64,000 bases of DNA from Candidatus Villigracilis proximus (lineage in GTDB: Bacteria; Chloroflexota; Anaerolineae; Anaerolineales; Villigracilaceae). A program made the position numbers and the translations under genes. The notes below the pieces were generated by a model. That model saw nothing but the letters and a program-made list of their open reading frames with translations, was not told the origin of the DNA and made no database searches. This document shows, in pieces, positions 18,091-27,286 of the stretch (position 1 is the stretch's first letter; every line of letters starts with the position of its first letter). The stretch is from the NCBI GenBank assembly GCA_016715195.1, contig JADKBB010000018.1:1-64000 (forward strand). Direction: 5' to 3'.

Positions 18091-18549
18091 TCACTCGTTG
18101 TTATACGCTTTCTTCAAATCCGCAACGATGATCTTCTTCATCTTGAGCATCGCCTGCATCACCCGCCCGGATTTTTCAGGGTCGGGGTCACCCATCAACT
18201 CACCCAACTGCTTCGGCACGATCTGCCACGACAGGCCATACTTATCCTTGCACCAACTACACATCGACTCTTCTCCCCCATCCGCAGTCAACGCGTTCCA
18301 AAAATAATCCACTTCTGCCTGGTCTTCGCAATTGACCGACATCGAGACCGCCTCATTGAACTTGAACTGCGGACCTGCATTCATACCCATGAACTCCTGT
18401 CCATCCAACTCAAACGAAACGGTAAACGCCTTGCCATCCGGCCCCCGTGAGACGCTGCCAACCTTCGAATTCTTAAACAATGAGACATAAAAATTCATCG
18501 CCTCTTCAGCCTGACTATCAAACCATAAGAACGGGGTGATCTTTTTCAT
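18091..18549 (-). CDS. VOC-family protein (PhnB-like)
   Basis: 152 residues. MKKITPFLWFDSQAEEAMNF opens a vicinal-oxygen-chelate domain as in PhnB/3-demethylubiquinone methyltransferase-like proteins; FKNSKVGSVSRG and DKYGLSWQIVPKQL are typical. ATG 18549 has AAGGAG upstream and is preferred to the longer frame. Enzymatic role unknown. Part of the DUF1801-VOC-RibD cluster on the minus strand. Confidence 0.85.
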   Translation of the reverse strand: MKKITPFLWFDSQAEEAMNFYVSLFKNSKVGSVSRGPDGKAFTVSFELDGQEFMGMNAGPQFKFNEAVSMSVNCEDQAEVDYFWNALTADGGEESMCSWCKDKYGLSWQIVPKQLGELMGDPDPEKSGRVMQAMLKMKKIIVADLKKAYNNE

Positions 18550-18617
18550 TTTAAAATTCTCCTTTTCATTTTGGAATCCATCAGCTTGCTGATGGATAGA
18601 CAATAACTAGAGTTTAT

Positions 18618-18995
18618 CTATTTTCCGTTGACGGATTTCGCCCTGGCGTCTTTCAAATTTTCCGCGATCCGAAACTTAATAAATTTCTCAATCAATTTGA
18701 TGGGCATCGGCTTATCGAGGGGAAAGTTAAGCGAACTTTTCGCCGAACGATATTGCTCGATCTGCTTTTGAAACGCTTCATTCCCCGCCGGTATCGGATA
18801 CATTCCGATATGATTTTTCCACGCTGAAAAATGGATGAAGTACTCGCCGTTTACCTTGAAGGCGGGCATGTTGTAACTGATCTGCCCATCGGCATTCGGA
18901 ACCTGTTCCTTAATGGTTGCGATGATTTCCCCCATCGCTTTTTGCACATCTTCAGAAAGAGTTGAAAGATATTCTTCAATGGAAGTAAATTTCAT
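18618..18995 (-). CDS. DUF1801 (YdhG-like) protein
   Basis: 125 residues: IEEYLSTLSEDVQKAMGEI, then ISYNMPAFKVNGEYFIHFSAWKNHIGMYPIP in the usual DUF1801 order. It corresponds to the core of the 16350 gene without the charged extension. Its start overlaps the stop of the upstream VOC gene by four bases (ATGA). An iron-chaperone role has been suggested for the family; nothing here tests it. Confidence 0.85.
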   Translation of the reverse strand: MKFTSIEEYLSTLSEDVQKAMGEIIATIKEQVPNADGQISYNMPAFKVNGEYFIHFSAWKNHIGMYPIPAGNEAFQKQIEQYRSAKSSLNFPLDKPMPIKLIEKFIKFRIAENLKDARAKSVNGK

Positions 18996-19378
18996 ACCAA
19001 GCCTGCCTTTTCATCCACTTCAAAGATTCCAAACGTATTGCCTTCGGTGTCGATGAAATATCCCTGCCAGCATCTGCCGGGAACCGGGAATTTTTCCAAC
19101 GCAACCTGCCCGCCATTGGATAGAATCTTCGCGGCAGTCGCATCAAAGCTTTCTACTTCCAACGAGCAGATGAACGCATTCGTCCCCTGTCCAAGAGACG
19201 GAGCCTGCACCGGGCGTTGAAGCAGCCCGCCGCGTGAGCCGCCGGTCTCAATATCGTAATATTCAATGGGCACGCCGGGGTTGTGGCTCATCTTCCAGCC
19301 GAAGACGGTCTGGTAGAACTTCACCGCACGCCCCACATCATCCACATGGATCTCAAAAAAGATATAACCGTGATTCAT
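18992..19378 (-). CDS. VOC-family glyoxalase-like protein
   Basis: 128 residues, one vicinal-oxygen-chelate domain: GYIFFEIHVDDVGRAVKFYQTVFGWK, split by a loop, then FAFICSLEVES-type strand and QGYFIDTEGNTFGIFEVDE. Similar proteins are annotated as glyoxalase/bleomycin-resistance family. GGAGT precedes ATG 19378. Coupled to the DUF1801 gene downstream and 20 bases after the RibD-like gene. Confidence 0.85.
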   Translation of the reverse strand: MNHGYIFFEIHVDDVGRAVKFYQTVFGWKMSHNPGVPIEYYDIETGGSRGGLLQRPVQAPSLGQGTNAFICSLEVESFDATAAKILSNGGQVALEKFPVPGRCWQGYFIDTEGNTFGIFEVDEKAGLV

Positions 19379-19398
19379 GAGTCGACTCCTTTGCCAGA

Positions 19399-19974
19399 TT
19401 AACGAACAGGCTCGTAGCGCTGATACAGCACACCCGTAGGAAGAGGCGCGGATTCGATCAACTTCAGGCGCAGGTATTTTCCATCCGGAAATAATTTCTT
19501 GCCGTTGCCCAATATCAATGGATAGACATGCAGAACGAATTCATCCACCAGATCATTTTCGATGAGGGTATGCATCAACACACTGCTGCCATCCGAAAGA
19601 ATGTTTTTGCCGGGTTGGTTCTTGAGTTTGCGAACTTCTTCGACCACATTGCTGCTGATGATGGTGGAGTTGCTCCAAGCCGCCGAAGATTTCAGCGTGG
19701 TGGAGACGACATATTTTTTGACATTGCCAAATGGATTTTCTTCGGGCGGCAAAGGCTCAAAGGCATCGCCGTGGGTCTTCCATGTTTTGCGCCCGAGCAA
19801 AAGAGTATCGGCGGTCTCCATAGCTTGCGAGAAGCGCATCCCGATGTCATCGTGCCAGAAGGGAATGGTCCAGCCGCCGTGAGTGAAGCCGCCATCGGTA
19901 TCTTCATCCACGCCGCCGGGGGCCTGGATGACACCATCCAAAGAAATGAATTGATGCACGATCAGTTTTCGCAT
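19399..19974 (-). CDS. RibD C-terminal/dihydrofolate reductase-like protein
   Basis: 191 residues: RKLIVHQFISLDGVIQAPGG, LLLGRKTWKTHGDAF, SDGSSVLMHTLIENDLVDEFVLHVYPLILG. Closely similar in layout to the 17403 gene, so the pair arose by duplication. As first gene of the five-gene minus-strand cluster it has the promoter with the shared spacer operator (site B) about 30-60 bases upstream. NADPH-dependent reductase fold; substrate unknown. Confidence 0.85.
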   Translation of the reverse strand: MRKLIVHQFISLDGVIQAPGGVDEDTDGGFTHGGWTIPFWHDDIGMRFSQAMETADTLLLGRKTWKTHGDAFEPLPPEENPFGNVKKYVVSTTLKSSAAWSNSTIISSNVVEEVRKLKNQPGKNILSDGSSVLMHTLIENDLVDEFVLHVYPLILGNGKKLFPDGKYLRLKLIESAPLPTGVLYQRYEPVR

Positions 19975-20005
19975 GAGAACTCCTATTGCAGATAAATTTT
20001 GTCCT

Positions 20006-20034
20006 ATTTTAGAACATATTTTCTGATTTTACAA
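20006..20034 (-). promoter_or_regulatory. promoter with spacer operator, site B
   Basis: Minus strand: TTGTAA (20029-20034), 17 bases, TAAAAT (20006-20011). The spacer holds CAGAAAATATGTTCTA (20010-20025), nearly the same word as site A in the same position. It would drive the RibD-VOC-DUF1801-VOC-RibD cluster. Confidence 0.65.
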
Positions 20035-20045
20035 GTGGGAGTCTT

Positions 20046-20090
20046 AATCAAAAAATCTCCGCCCACCGAACAGACGGAGATTTTTTGATT
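20046..20090. terminator. bidirectional terminator after pheA
   Basis: A 16-bp perfect stem with A/T-rich base: ATCTCCG (20055-20061) pairs with CGGAGAT (20075-20081), flanked by AAAAA and TTTTTT. Its right end reaches the pheA stop codon. It separates pheA from the stress cluster downstream. Confidence 0.9.
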
Positions 20091-20901
20091 ACCGTTTGAA
20101 ACGCGGATACGACCCCAACACCCGCAGCATCACTGCATATTCCCCCAAATGGTCCAGCGCACGCTGCACGGTTTCATCTTGCACGGAACCGATCAGATCA
20201 ATATAAAAAAGATATTCCCATGGACTTCCCTGCAGCGGGCGCGACTCGATCTTTGTCAGATCGATATCTCTCAGGGCGAAAACGCTCATTGCTTTGAACA
20301 ACGAACCGGGGACATTTTTCAGCGTAAAGACGATGGAAGTCTTCGCTTCGCCCGTCGGGACAGTTGATTCTCGTCCGACAGCGAGAAAGCGCGTATAGTT
20401 TTCCGCGTTATCTTCGATGCCCTCTTGAAGAATTTGCATCCCATATAATTCCGCCGCCCGCTTCGACGCAATTGCCGCCACATCCCGCGCGCCTGACTCT
20501 TTGAGCATCTTTACACTTCCAGCCGTATCGTAGACTTGCTCCGCTTTGATATTGTGACCGCGCAAATATCCGGCGCATTGCCCCAGCGCCTGCGGATGAC
20601 TGATGGCCTTTTTGATATCTTCCATCTTCACGCCCGGGTTGACGATCAAACAATGCTGCACACGCAGGAAGTGCTCCCCCACAATATGCAGATCATGACG
20701 CAGCAACAGATCATAATTTTGATGAATGCTGCCCGCCAGTGAATTTTCAATGGGAGCCAGCGCCGCGTCACTTTTGCCTGAGACAACTGAATCAAACATC
20801 ACATCAAACGATTCACATGGGACAGTTTCCACATTCCCAAAATAATTAAAAACAGCCTGCTCGGAATACGCACCGGGTTCGCCCTGGAATGATACTTTCA
20901 T
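20089..20901 (-). CDS. pheA: prephenate dehydratase
   Basis: Makes phenylpyruvate from prephenate. 270 residues, the monofunctional form. The catalytic domain begins VSFQGEPGAYSEQAV and includes the family segment ALAPIENSLAGSIHQNYDLL and the catalytic-threonine motif NYTRFLAVGRE. The ACT domain follows, with the phenylalanine-binding ESRP in DIDLTKIESRPLQG, so feedback inhibition is likely. The aminotransferase gene 74 bases upstream, on the same strand, could supply the next step. Confidence 0.95.
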   Translation of the reverse strand: MKVSFQGEPGAYSEQAVFNYFGNVETVPCESFDVMFDSVVSGKSDAALAPIENSLAGSIHQNYDLLLRHDLHIVGEHFLRVQHCLIVNPGVKMEDIKKAISHPQALGQCAGYLRGHNIKAEQVYDTAGSVKMLKESGARDVAAIASKRAAELYGMQILQEGIEDNAENYTRFLAVGRESTVPTGEAKTSIVFTLKNVPGSLFKAMSVFALRDIDLTKIESRPLQGSPWEYLFYIDLIGSVQDETVQRALDHLGEYAVMLRVLGSYPRFKR

Positions 20902-20918
20902 TGAAACTCCTTATTTTG

Positions 20919-20961
20919 TTGAAGGTCAAAAGTCGAAAGTCGTTCGACCTTTGACCTTCAA
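20919..20961. repeat. intergenic hairpin repeat (GGTCAAAAGTCGAAAGTC family)
   Basis: TTGAAGGTCAAA (20919-20930) is inverted at 20950-20961, with GTCGAA/TTCGAC further in. The 17-mer GTCAAAAGTCGAAAGTC at 20925-20941 recurs identically inside the E2 gene at 55351-55367. Confidence 0.75.
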
Positions 20962-20975
20962 CTTTTGACCTTTAA

Positions 20976-22157
20976 TTATTGTCGTTCCGCCCACTCAACG
21001 ATCTTCCTGAATCCTGCTTCCACATCTTCATCGGAAGCTGCAATCGTCATACGGATGAAGCCTTCACCCTCTTCACCAAAAGCAGAACCGGGAATCAGCC
21101 CCACGCCGGCTTCATCTAAAATCTTTTCGCACATTTCAATGGATGACATATTCAATGCGCGCAGATCGAGGAAGAAATAAAATGCACCCTGCGGCGGAAT
21201 GACTTTTACCTTGTCACTTTCCAGTTCATGCGATAAACGCAAAACCAGTTGACGTCTGCGGCCGTAGGCAGCGCGCATCTCAGCAGTGACATCTTGAATC
21301 GCGGGGTCGGTCAATGCGAAGGTTGCGGCTTTCTGAATGAAGGGCGCCACACAGGTAATGGAGTTTTGACCTGCTTTCAACGCGTTCTCGATCACATGCG
21401 CGGGCGCAGCGAGATAGCCAACGCGCCAACCCGTCATGGCATACGATTTGGACAGACTGTTGACGAGTAACGTTCTTTCTTTTGCGCCTTCAATCGCCGC
21501 TGCGGAAGTAGGCTTCTCTTCATAATATAAACTTCCATAGACTTCATCACTGACGATCCACAGGTTATGTTGGGCTGCGAAGTCTTGTAGTTTTTGCAGA
21601 TATTCACGGGTGGGATATGCGCCCGTCGGATTGGATGGATAATTCAAAACGATGACGCGGGTCTTGGGAGTCAACGCTTTCAGCCATGAGTCGAAATGAG
21701 GGATGAATCCATTTTCGGCGGGGGCAGGGACGCGGATCACATTTCCGCGCAGCATGATGGCCATATTCGAGTGAGTCGCCCAGGAAGGGTCGGGGATGAG
21801 GACATCATCGCCGGGGTTCAAGACAGATTGCATGGCGAGATAATAAGCGTGGATGCCGCCATGCGTGATCAAAATTTCGGAGGCGGGGTCGTAGGAAACT
21901 CCTTCGTCACGAATCAGCTTGGATGCCACAGCAGCTCTCAGGTCAGGGTAGCCGCGTGATGGGCCGTAGTGAGTCAGGCCGGCTTGCATGGATTTAAGGG
22001 CCGCATCGACAACGGCTGGCGGAGTCCCAAAATCGGGGTCACCCACTTGCAAGCCGACGATGTTTTGTCCGCTGGCTTTGAGGGCGAGGATGCGGTCAGC
22101 CATGGCAACGGTGGCTGATTGGCGGATGAGTTCAAATTGGGTGTTGATGCTTTGCAT
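20976..22157 (-). CDS. class I/II aminotransferase (aspartate/aromatic type)
   Basis: 393 residues, fold type I PLP enzyme. LTHYGPSRGYPDLRAAVA, NYPSNPTGAYPTREYL, IVSDEVYGSLYYEE and the PLP lysine in NSLSKSYAMTGWRVGY; a conserved arginine near the end in EGFIRMTIAAS. It lies upstream of pheA and may be the transaminase of phenylalanine or aspartate metabolism. Exact substrate cannot be read from sequence. The upstream gap contains a GC-rich hairpin (22206-22221). Confidence 0.88.
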   Translation of the reverse strand: MQSINTQFELIRQSATVAMADRILALKASGQNIVGLQVGDPDFGTPPAVVDAALKSMQAGLTHYGPSRGYPDLRAAVASKLIRDEGVSYDPASEILITHGGIHAYYLAMQSVLNPGDDVLIPDPSWATHSNMAIMLRGNVIRVPAPAENGFIPHFDSWLKALTPKTRVIVLNYPSNPTGAYPTREYLQKLQDFAAQHNLWIVSDEVYGSLYYEEKPTSAAAIEGAKERTLLVNSLSKSYAMTGWRVGYLAAPAHVIENALKAGQNSITCVAPFIQKAATFALTDPAIQDVTAEMRAAYGRRRQLVLRLSHELESDKVKVIPPQGAFYFFLDLRALNMSSIEMCEKILDEAGVGLIPGSAFGEEGEGFIRMTIAASDEDVEAGFRKIVEWAERQ

Positions 22158-22195
22158 AAGGGTTTCCAGTTTATAAGGATTGCTTTCAGGTACGT

Positions 22196-22240
22196 CCTTC
22201 GGCTACGCCGCAAGAACGGCGGCTCCGCTCAGGATGCGTG
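22196..22240. repeat. GC-rich imperfect hairpin
   Basis: CGCCG (22206-22210) and CGGCG (22217-22221) form the core, with partial pairing of GTCCTTCGGC and GCTCAGGATGC outside. Resembles short REP-like intergenic elements. It lies in the leader of the aminotransferase gene. Confidence 0.4.
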
Positions 22241-22268
22241 GAAAAGGGAGTGTATCAAACAAACAAAA

Positions 22269-22293
22269 ATCCCGTCAACTGATTTGACGGGAT
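22269..22293 (-). terminator. terminator after the histidine kinase
   Basis: ATCCCGTCAA (22269-22278) and TTGACGGGAT (22284-22293) form a 10-bp stem; on the minus strand TTTTGTTTG follows. It begins about 19 bases after the kinase stop. Confidence 0.8.
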
Positions 22294-22311
22294 CATTTTT
22301 TACAGGAGACA

Positions 22312-23577
22312 TCACTCGACAAATGGATTCACTGGATCGGGAACATTACTTGTTTTTCCAACAGGCAGCAGGAATGTAAATGTACTTCCCAGTCCTTCCA
22401 TGCTTTCAGCCCAGATCCGTCCGCCGTGCATTTCGATCATCACTTTTGCAACGGAAAGGCCGAGGCCCATACCGCCATGCCTGCGTGTTAGATGCGATTC
22501 AACCTGATAGAAACGCTCAAACACGTGCGGCAGATCTTTAAGGGGAATTCCGAGGCCGTCATCTTCAATGGAGACTTTTACAAAATCAGGCTGCTGCTCG
22601 CCGCGAATGATGACATGCCCGCCTTCATTGGTAAATGTGATCGCGTTCTTAACCAGATTACTCAAAACAATGGCAACCTTGCTGCCATCGGCATCCACCA
22701 GCAGATCTTGTCCACGTTCCAATTCAACTTTAAGAGCGACTCCTTTTTGAATTGCAACATCACGGAAAGAGGCGGAAACATCTTCGATAATCCGTGTAAT
22801 GGAAACTTTTCGCGAGCGAATGCTTGCGCCGCCCGTTTGATAATTATCCACGCTGGAAAGGCTTTCGATGATCTCTTTTAATTTGGACGCATTGCGAATG
22901 ATGGCATCCACTTGTTCTTCGTATTCATTGCCGACCAATTCACGTAAAAACGTGGAATGACCGAGGATCAAACCAAGTGGTGTCCGAAGTTCGTGCGAAG
23001 TGATCGCGATAAATTCGTTCTTGAGCCGGTCAAGATCGCGAGCTTCATCCTGGGAAGATTGCATGGTACTCTCAAGCATCTCATTTTGCATGGCGGTTGC
23101 AGCCAGAGAAGCAAGCGTCTCCAAAACAAGCGCATCTTCCTCGGTATAATTACCCGAATTGGCTTTATTAAATACTTCAAACACACCCACCGGTCTACCG
23201 TGTAAAATAAGCGGAACGCCCAAAAGGGAACGGGTGACAAAGCCGGACAGTTCATCGATCCTGCCATAATGACGTTCATCTTTCTTGACGTCATCGATCA
23301 TCAGCGGCTTGACATGCAGGAAAATCCACCCGGCGGCGCTGCCATTCAAAGGGATGCGCGCATCCTTGATGGCATCACGATGAAACCATGGCACATATTT
23401 AAAATAAAGGTCCTGGGCGGCTTCATCAAACTCCATGAGAGAGGCGGTTTCGCTCTCTGTTAATTCTGAAGCAGCCGAAAGAATGGACTGTAAATACGTT
23501 TCAAGGTCAACCGTTGTGCTGAGGTTGCGGGTAACTTCAAGAAGTCGTGCGAGGAGTTTTACCTGATCTACGGTCAT
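22312..23577 (-). CDS. GAF-domain sensor histidine kinase
   Basis: 421 residues, no membrane segment, so a cytoplasmic sensor. A GAF domain spans about 20-170 (ASELTESETASLMEFDE, VPLILHGRPVGVFEVFNK). The HisKA H-box is AITSHELRTPLGLILGH; HATPase motifs are NLVKNAITFTNEGG (N), EDDGLGIPLKDLPHVFERFYQ in two parts (G1, F) and GMGLGLSVAK (G2). No response regulator is next to it, so its partner lies elsewhere. It is divergent from the inositol-phosphate synthase gene across 100 bases. Signal unknown; GAF domains often bind small ligands or sense redox state. Confidence 0.92.
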   Translation of the reverse strand: MTVDQVKLLARLLEVTRNLSTTVDLETYLQSILSAASELTESETASLMEFDEAAQDLYFKYVPWFHRDAIKDARIPLNGSAAGWIFLHVKPLMIDDVKKDERHYGRIDELSGFVTRSLLGVPLILHGRPVGVFEVFNKANSGNYTEEDALVLETLASLAATAMQNEMLESTMQSSQDEARDLDRLKNEFIAITSHELRTPLGLILGHSTFLRELVGNEYEEQVDAIIRNASKLKEIIESLSSVDNYQTGGASIRSRKVSITRIIEDVSASFRDVAIQKGVALKVELERGQDLLVDADGSKVAIVLSNLVKNAITFTNEGGHVIIRGEQQPDFVKVSIEDDGLGIPLKDLPHVFERFYQVESHLTRRHGGMGLGLSVAKVMIEMHGGRIWAESMEGLGSTFTFLLPVGKTSNVPDPVNPFVE

Positions 23578-23677
23578 ATTTACTCTATAGTAAGATTATA
23601 CTTCAATGGTATATCTGAAATGAAAGATGGGCATAAAGCTACAAGGAAACTGTAATTAAAAATTCAAGGAGAAAATC

Positions 23678-24763
23678 ATGGCAAATAAAAAAGTACGCGT
23701 CGCCATTATCGGCGTAGGGAACTGTGCATCCTCCCTCGTACAAGGTGTTCAATTCTACAAAAATGCAAAAGCGGATGAAACCATCCCCGGCATCATGCAT
23801 ACGCAGCTTGGCGATTATCATGTGAGCGATGTTGAGTTCACCATGGGAATTGACGTAAACGTTGAGAAAGTCGGCAAGGATCTTTCTGAAGCCATCTTTG
23901 CCGAGCCAAATAACACCTTTAAGTTCTCTGAAGTTCCGCACCTCAACGCCCCGGTCGTGCGCGGCATGACCCACGATGGCCTTGGCAAATATCTAAGCGA
24001 GATCATCACCAAAGCGCCCGGCCCCACAGCCGATATTGTCAAACTGCTCAGAGAAACCAAGACCGATGTCATCATCAACTTCCTGCCGGTGGGCTCTGAA
24101 ATGGCCACCAAATGGTACGTGGAACAGGCAATCGAAGCCGGCTGCGCATTTGTAAACGCCATTCCAGTTTTCATCGCTTCTTCCGAATATTGGGGAAACC
24201 GCTTCCGTGATGCAGGTCTGCCCATCCTCGGCGATGACATTAAGTCACAACTCGGCGCGACCATTTTGCACCGTGTCATCACCAGCCTCTTTGTAGACCG
24301 CGGCATCAAAATTGACCGCACCTATCAACTCAACTTCGGCGGCAACACCGACTTCCTCAACATGCTCGAACGCGAACGTCTGGAAAGCAAGAAAATTTCC
24401 AAGACCAACGCCGTCACCAGCATGGTCCCCTACGACATTGGCAAGGACAACGTCCACGTCGGTCCAAGCGACCACGTCCCCTGGCTCACCGACCGCAAGT
24501 GGTGCTACATCCGCATGGAAGGAACCACCTTCGGTAACGTGCCGCTCAACATGGAACTCAAACTCGAAGTATGGGACAGCCCCAACTCCGCCGGCGTGAT
24601 GATCGATGCAGTCCGCTGCGCCAAGATCGCGCTCGACCGCGAACTCGCCGGCCCGATCGTCGGCCCATCCTCCTATTTCTTCAAGACCCCGCCCAAACAA
24701 TTCCGCGATGATGTCTGCCGCGATAAAGTGGAAGAATTCATCTCAGGTAGAAGCGACGAATAA
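23678..24763 (+). CDS. ino1: inositol-3-phosphate synthase
   Basis: Converts glucose 6-phosphate to 1L-myo-inositol 1-phosphate with NAD. 361 residues, the short actinobacterial/archaeal form. VAIIGVGNCASSLVQG is the NAD loop; NFLPVGSEMATKWYVEQA, LGDDIKSQLGATILHR and LNFGGNTDFLNM are the core motifs with catalytic lysines. Good AAGGAG site before ATG 23678. Inositol may feed phosphatidylinositol lipids or compatible solutes; no other inositol gene is visible nearby. Confidence 0.94.
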   Translation: MANKKVRVAIIGVGNCASSLVQGVQFYKNAKADETIPGIMHTQLGDYHVSDVEFTMGIDVNVEKVGKDLSEAIFAEPNNTFKFSEVPHLNAPVVRGMTHDGLGKYLSEIITKAPGPTADIVKLLRETKTDVIINFLPVGSEMATKWYVEQAIEAGCAFVNAIPVFIASSEYWGNRFRDAGLPILGDDIKSQLGATILHRVITSLFVDRGIKIDRTYQLNFGGNTDFLNMLERERLESKKISKTNAVTSMVPYDIGKDNVHVGPSDHVPWLTDRKWCYIRMEGTTFGNVPLNMELKLEVWDSPNSAGVMIDAVRCAKIALDRELAGPIVGPSSYFFKTPPKQFRDDVCRDKVEEFISGRSDE

Positions 24764-24842
24764 AACAGCAGTCAGTTAACAGGTATCGGTGGGACGTTTG
24801 CCAAAAGCAGACGTCCCACTTTTTTCAGGTAGAATTCCACAC

Positions 24843-26003
24843 ATGAAAACAAACTACGGATTAAAAGCCTCGCATCTTTTCCTAACCCTCAGCCTGCTTG
24901 CCGGACTATTGGCAGCCTGCCAACCCGCAGCCGCCACCGCAGATCCCAACATTGTCATGACCGCGGCCTACGAAACCGCAGTAGCACAGATCAGCATTCC
25001 AACCGAAACACCAGCACCAACAGACACCCCCGTCCCCACCGCCACCATTCCGCGCACACCGCCCGCACTCCCCGCCACATATCAAACCTCCCTGCTGAAA
25101 CCGGAAGACCTGCCGCGCACCTATGTAACAGATAGCTGTCAATATTTACAGAATAAATGGAAGTCCAACAATGCGCTGCCCGGCACCATCATCATGCCTG
25201 TAATGTTCCACGGTATTACAAAAGATGCAGCAACCGGACCAAACCAGATATCGGCACAGGATTTCAAAAAATTGATGAATGACCTGCACGAGCTGGGATT
25301 TCAAGCCATCAACATGCAACAGATGGTGGATTTTATGTACAACAATACAAATATCCCGCCGCGCTCTGTTTTACTGATCGTGGATGATCGTCACTTTGCA
25401 GAATCTTTTAACGATCATTTTCGCACATATTATGAACAATGGGGCTGGCCTGTCGTCAATGCATATATTGGCATCGATGAACGCCCCGACCTCTGGGCAG
25501 AGAACGCCGCCCTCTCCGCCGAAGGCTGGGTAGACTATCAAGCACATGGCTACATTCACAACATCCCGATCATGAACTCCTCCACTGATGAATTTATCAA
25601 TGGAGAAATGGGCGGCGCGATCACGTCCCTGCAAAAATATATGAATAAGACTCCCGTTGGATACATCTGGCCTGGCGGAGGCTTCTCAGCCCGCGCCGTG
25701 GAAATTGGCACCCAGCTTGGCTACAAACTTGGATTCACCGTCAACCAACGCGGTCCTGTCATGTACAACTGGATTCCACAAGCTGATGCAGTCAATCAAT
25801 CCAACCCAATGGCGATACCAGAAGTACCAGCCAACAATCCACTGATGACCATTCCACGCTATTGGGATGTGAATGCACGCGGCCAGCTTGACACGGTGAT
25901 CCAGATCGGAGAACAGGCCGCCCTGTATGCCGAACAAAATAAGGCCATCGAACTGGAGTATTACGATATCGTCTGCGCGCCCTCATTAGGCCCCATTCCG
26001 TAA
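24843..26003 (+). CDS. polysaccharide-deacetylase-like lipoprotein
   Basis: 386 residues. Signal peptide with lipobox LLAAC, then a Pro/Thr-rich tether (TPAPTDTPVPTATIPRTPP). The domain from about 110 on resembles NodB deacetylases: IPPRSVLLIVDDRH would supply the Asp pair of motif 1, YQAHGYIHN the two histidines of motif 2, and YIWPGGGFS a motif-3-like strand. Substrate unknown; a surface-attached glycan is likely. ATG 24843 is preferred as it begins the signal peptide, though the ribosome site is weak. A paralogue follows at 26144. Confidence 0.75.
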   Translation: MKTNYGLKASHLFLTLSLLAGLLAACQPAAATADPNIVMTAAYETAVAQISIPTETPAPTDTPVPTATIPRTPPALPATYQTSLLKPEDLPRTYVTDSCQYLQNKWKSNNALPGTIIMPVMFHGITKDAATGPNQISAQDFKKLMNDLHELGFQAINMQQMVDFMYNNTNIPPRSVLLIVDDRHFAESFNDHFRTYYEQWGWPVVNAYIGIDERPDLWAENAALSAEGWVDYQAHGYIHNIPIMNSSTDEFINGEMGGAITSLQKYMNKTPVGYIWPGGGFSARAVEIGTQLGYKLGFTVNQRGPVMYNWIPQADAVNQSNPMAIPEVPANNPLMTIPRYWDVNARGQLDTVIQIGEQAALYAEQNKAIELEYYDIVCAPSLGPIP

Positions 26004-26143
26004 AGCTGTAAATAAAGAGTTCATCAAAAATATACTTCCGAACACGAAGGTTTATGAGTGCTTGAACCCGGGCGTTTTTTCTAATTAGGCAATTCGCTCT
26101 TTACATTGGTTAATTACCAAGTCTGACAAAAATATCGTTTACA

Positions 26144-27262
26144 ATGTGTCCTATGAAAAAGAAGGAAAATAATAAAGTCTCCATCCTTTATCGAACAACG
26201 AGCATGTTAATGCTCACATTCATCCTGATCTCGTGTACTCCGTCATTTATCCCCACTCCGATCAACACAACCGAAGAAGTATTGACAGAAAATGCAGTGA
26301 TTCCCACCCTGCCGGCATTGTTTCAGTCCAACTACTCCAATCCACTGGACACGCCGCATACCTATATTCAGGATTCCTGCCAGTATATAGTCAACAGATG
26401 GAATCGATTAAATGCCGAACCCGGCACAGTCGTGATGATCCTCATGTTGCACGACATCATCACGACTCCCTCCGAAATTGACGGGGATGCCGGGGATGTG
26501 GATATTAACGATCTGCGCAAGATCATCAGTCAGCTTAAATTTCAGGGTTTTGAGGCGATCAACACCAAACAATTTCTGGCATTCATGGAACGTAATGTCA
26601 AGATTCCGCCGCGTTCCGTGCTCATTATCCAGGATGGGATTCATGGCCTGGAAAACTACAACAAAGGTTTCCGCGAACATTGGGAAAAATGGAATTGGCC
26701 GGTCGTCAACGGCTGGGTCAGCCAGCCAAACATGGACGACCAACTCTGGACTGACAATATCGCACTGGAAAATGAAGGCTTCGTAGATCATCAGGCGCAG
26801 GGAGTAACAGACGGCACACTGCTCTCTGACGACTCATCCAAAGTAGTGATCGCGCGCGAACTAAAAGGCTCGCTCATTCCCTTTGAGGAACAATACCGCA
26901 AAAACCCGATCGCCATTATCTGGCCCAACGGCGGGTTTGGACAACGCCCCGTCGCCGCGGCACGCCTGCTTAATTATCAACTTGGATTCACTACCAATTC
27001 ACGCGGCCCGGTGATGTATAACTGGGTGCCGCTTGCAAATGAATTTGATCCTGAGCGCCCGTCTTTTATTCCAGAAGGCACGTTCAACGATCCGCTCATG
27101 ACCCTGCCGCGCTACTGGCCGCATGAAGCGCTGAACGCCATTGACCAGGTGCGTATCACTAACAATGAAGCAAAGGCCTACGCCGAAGCAAACAAAGCCG
27201 CAGAATTTGAATATTACCGGGTCGTTTGTGAGCCCATTTACGGCCCGATGCCAACACCCTGA
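26144..27262 (+). CDS. paralogous deacetylase-like lipoprotein without the metal ligands
   Basis: 372 residues, clearly homologous to the preceding gene (DTPHTYIQDSCQYIVNRWN, NSRGPVMYNWVPLANEF, PLMTLPRYW). Signal peptide ends at a lipobox-like ILISC. The catalytic positions have changed: DDRH of the neighbour is QDGIH here, and AHGYIH is AQGVTD, so both metal histidines and the first Asp are gone. It is probably a binding protein or pseudoenzyme. Start may be ATG 26144 or ATG 26153; no strong ribosome site. An inverted TTGGT/ACCAA (26106-26120) lies upstream. Confidence 0.7.
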   Translation: MCPMKKKENNKVSILYRTTSMLMLTFILISCTPSFIPTPINTTEEVLTENAVIPTLPALFQSNYSNPLDTPHTYIQDSCQYIVNRWNRLNAEPGTVVMILMLHDIITTPSEIDGDAGDVDINDLRKIISQLKFQGFEAINTKQFLAFMERNVKIPPRSVLIIQDGIHGLENYNKGFREHWEKWNWPVVNGWVSQPNMDDQLWTDNIALENEGFVDHQAQGVTDGTLLSDDSSKVVIARELKGSLIPFEEQYRKNPIAIIWPNGGFGQRPVAAARLLNYQLGFTTNSRGPVMYNWVPLANEFDPERPSFIPEGTFNDPLMTLPRYWPHEALNAIDQVRITNNEAKAYAEANKAAEFEYYRVVCEPIYGPMPTP

Positions 27263-27286
27263 TATTTATTTTTTCGGAGGACAATC

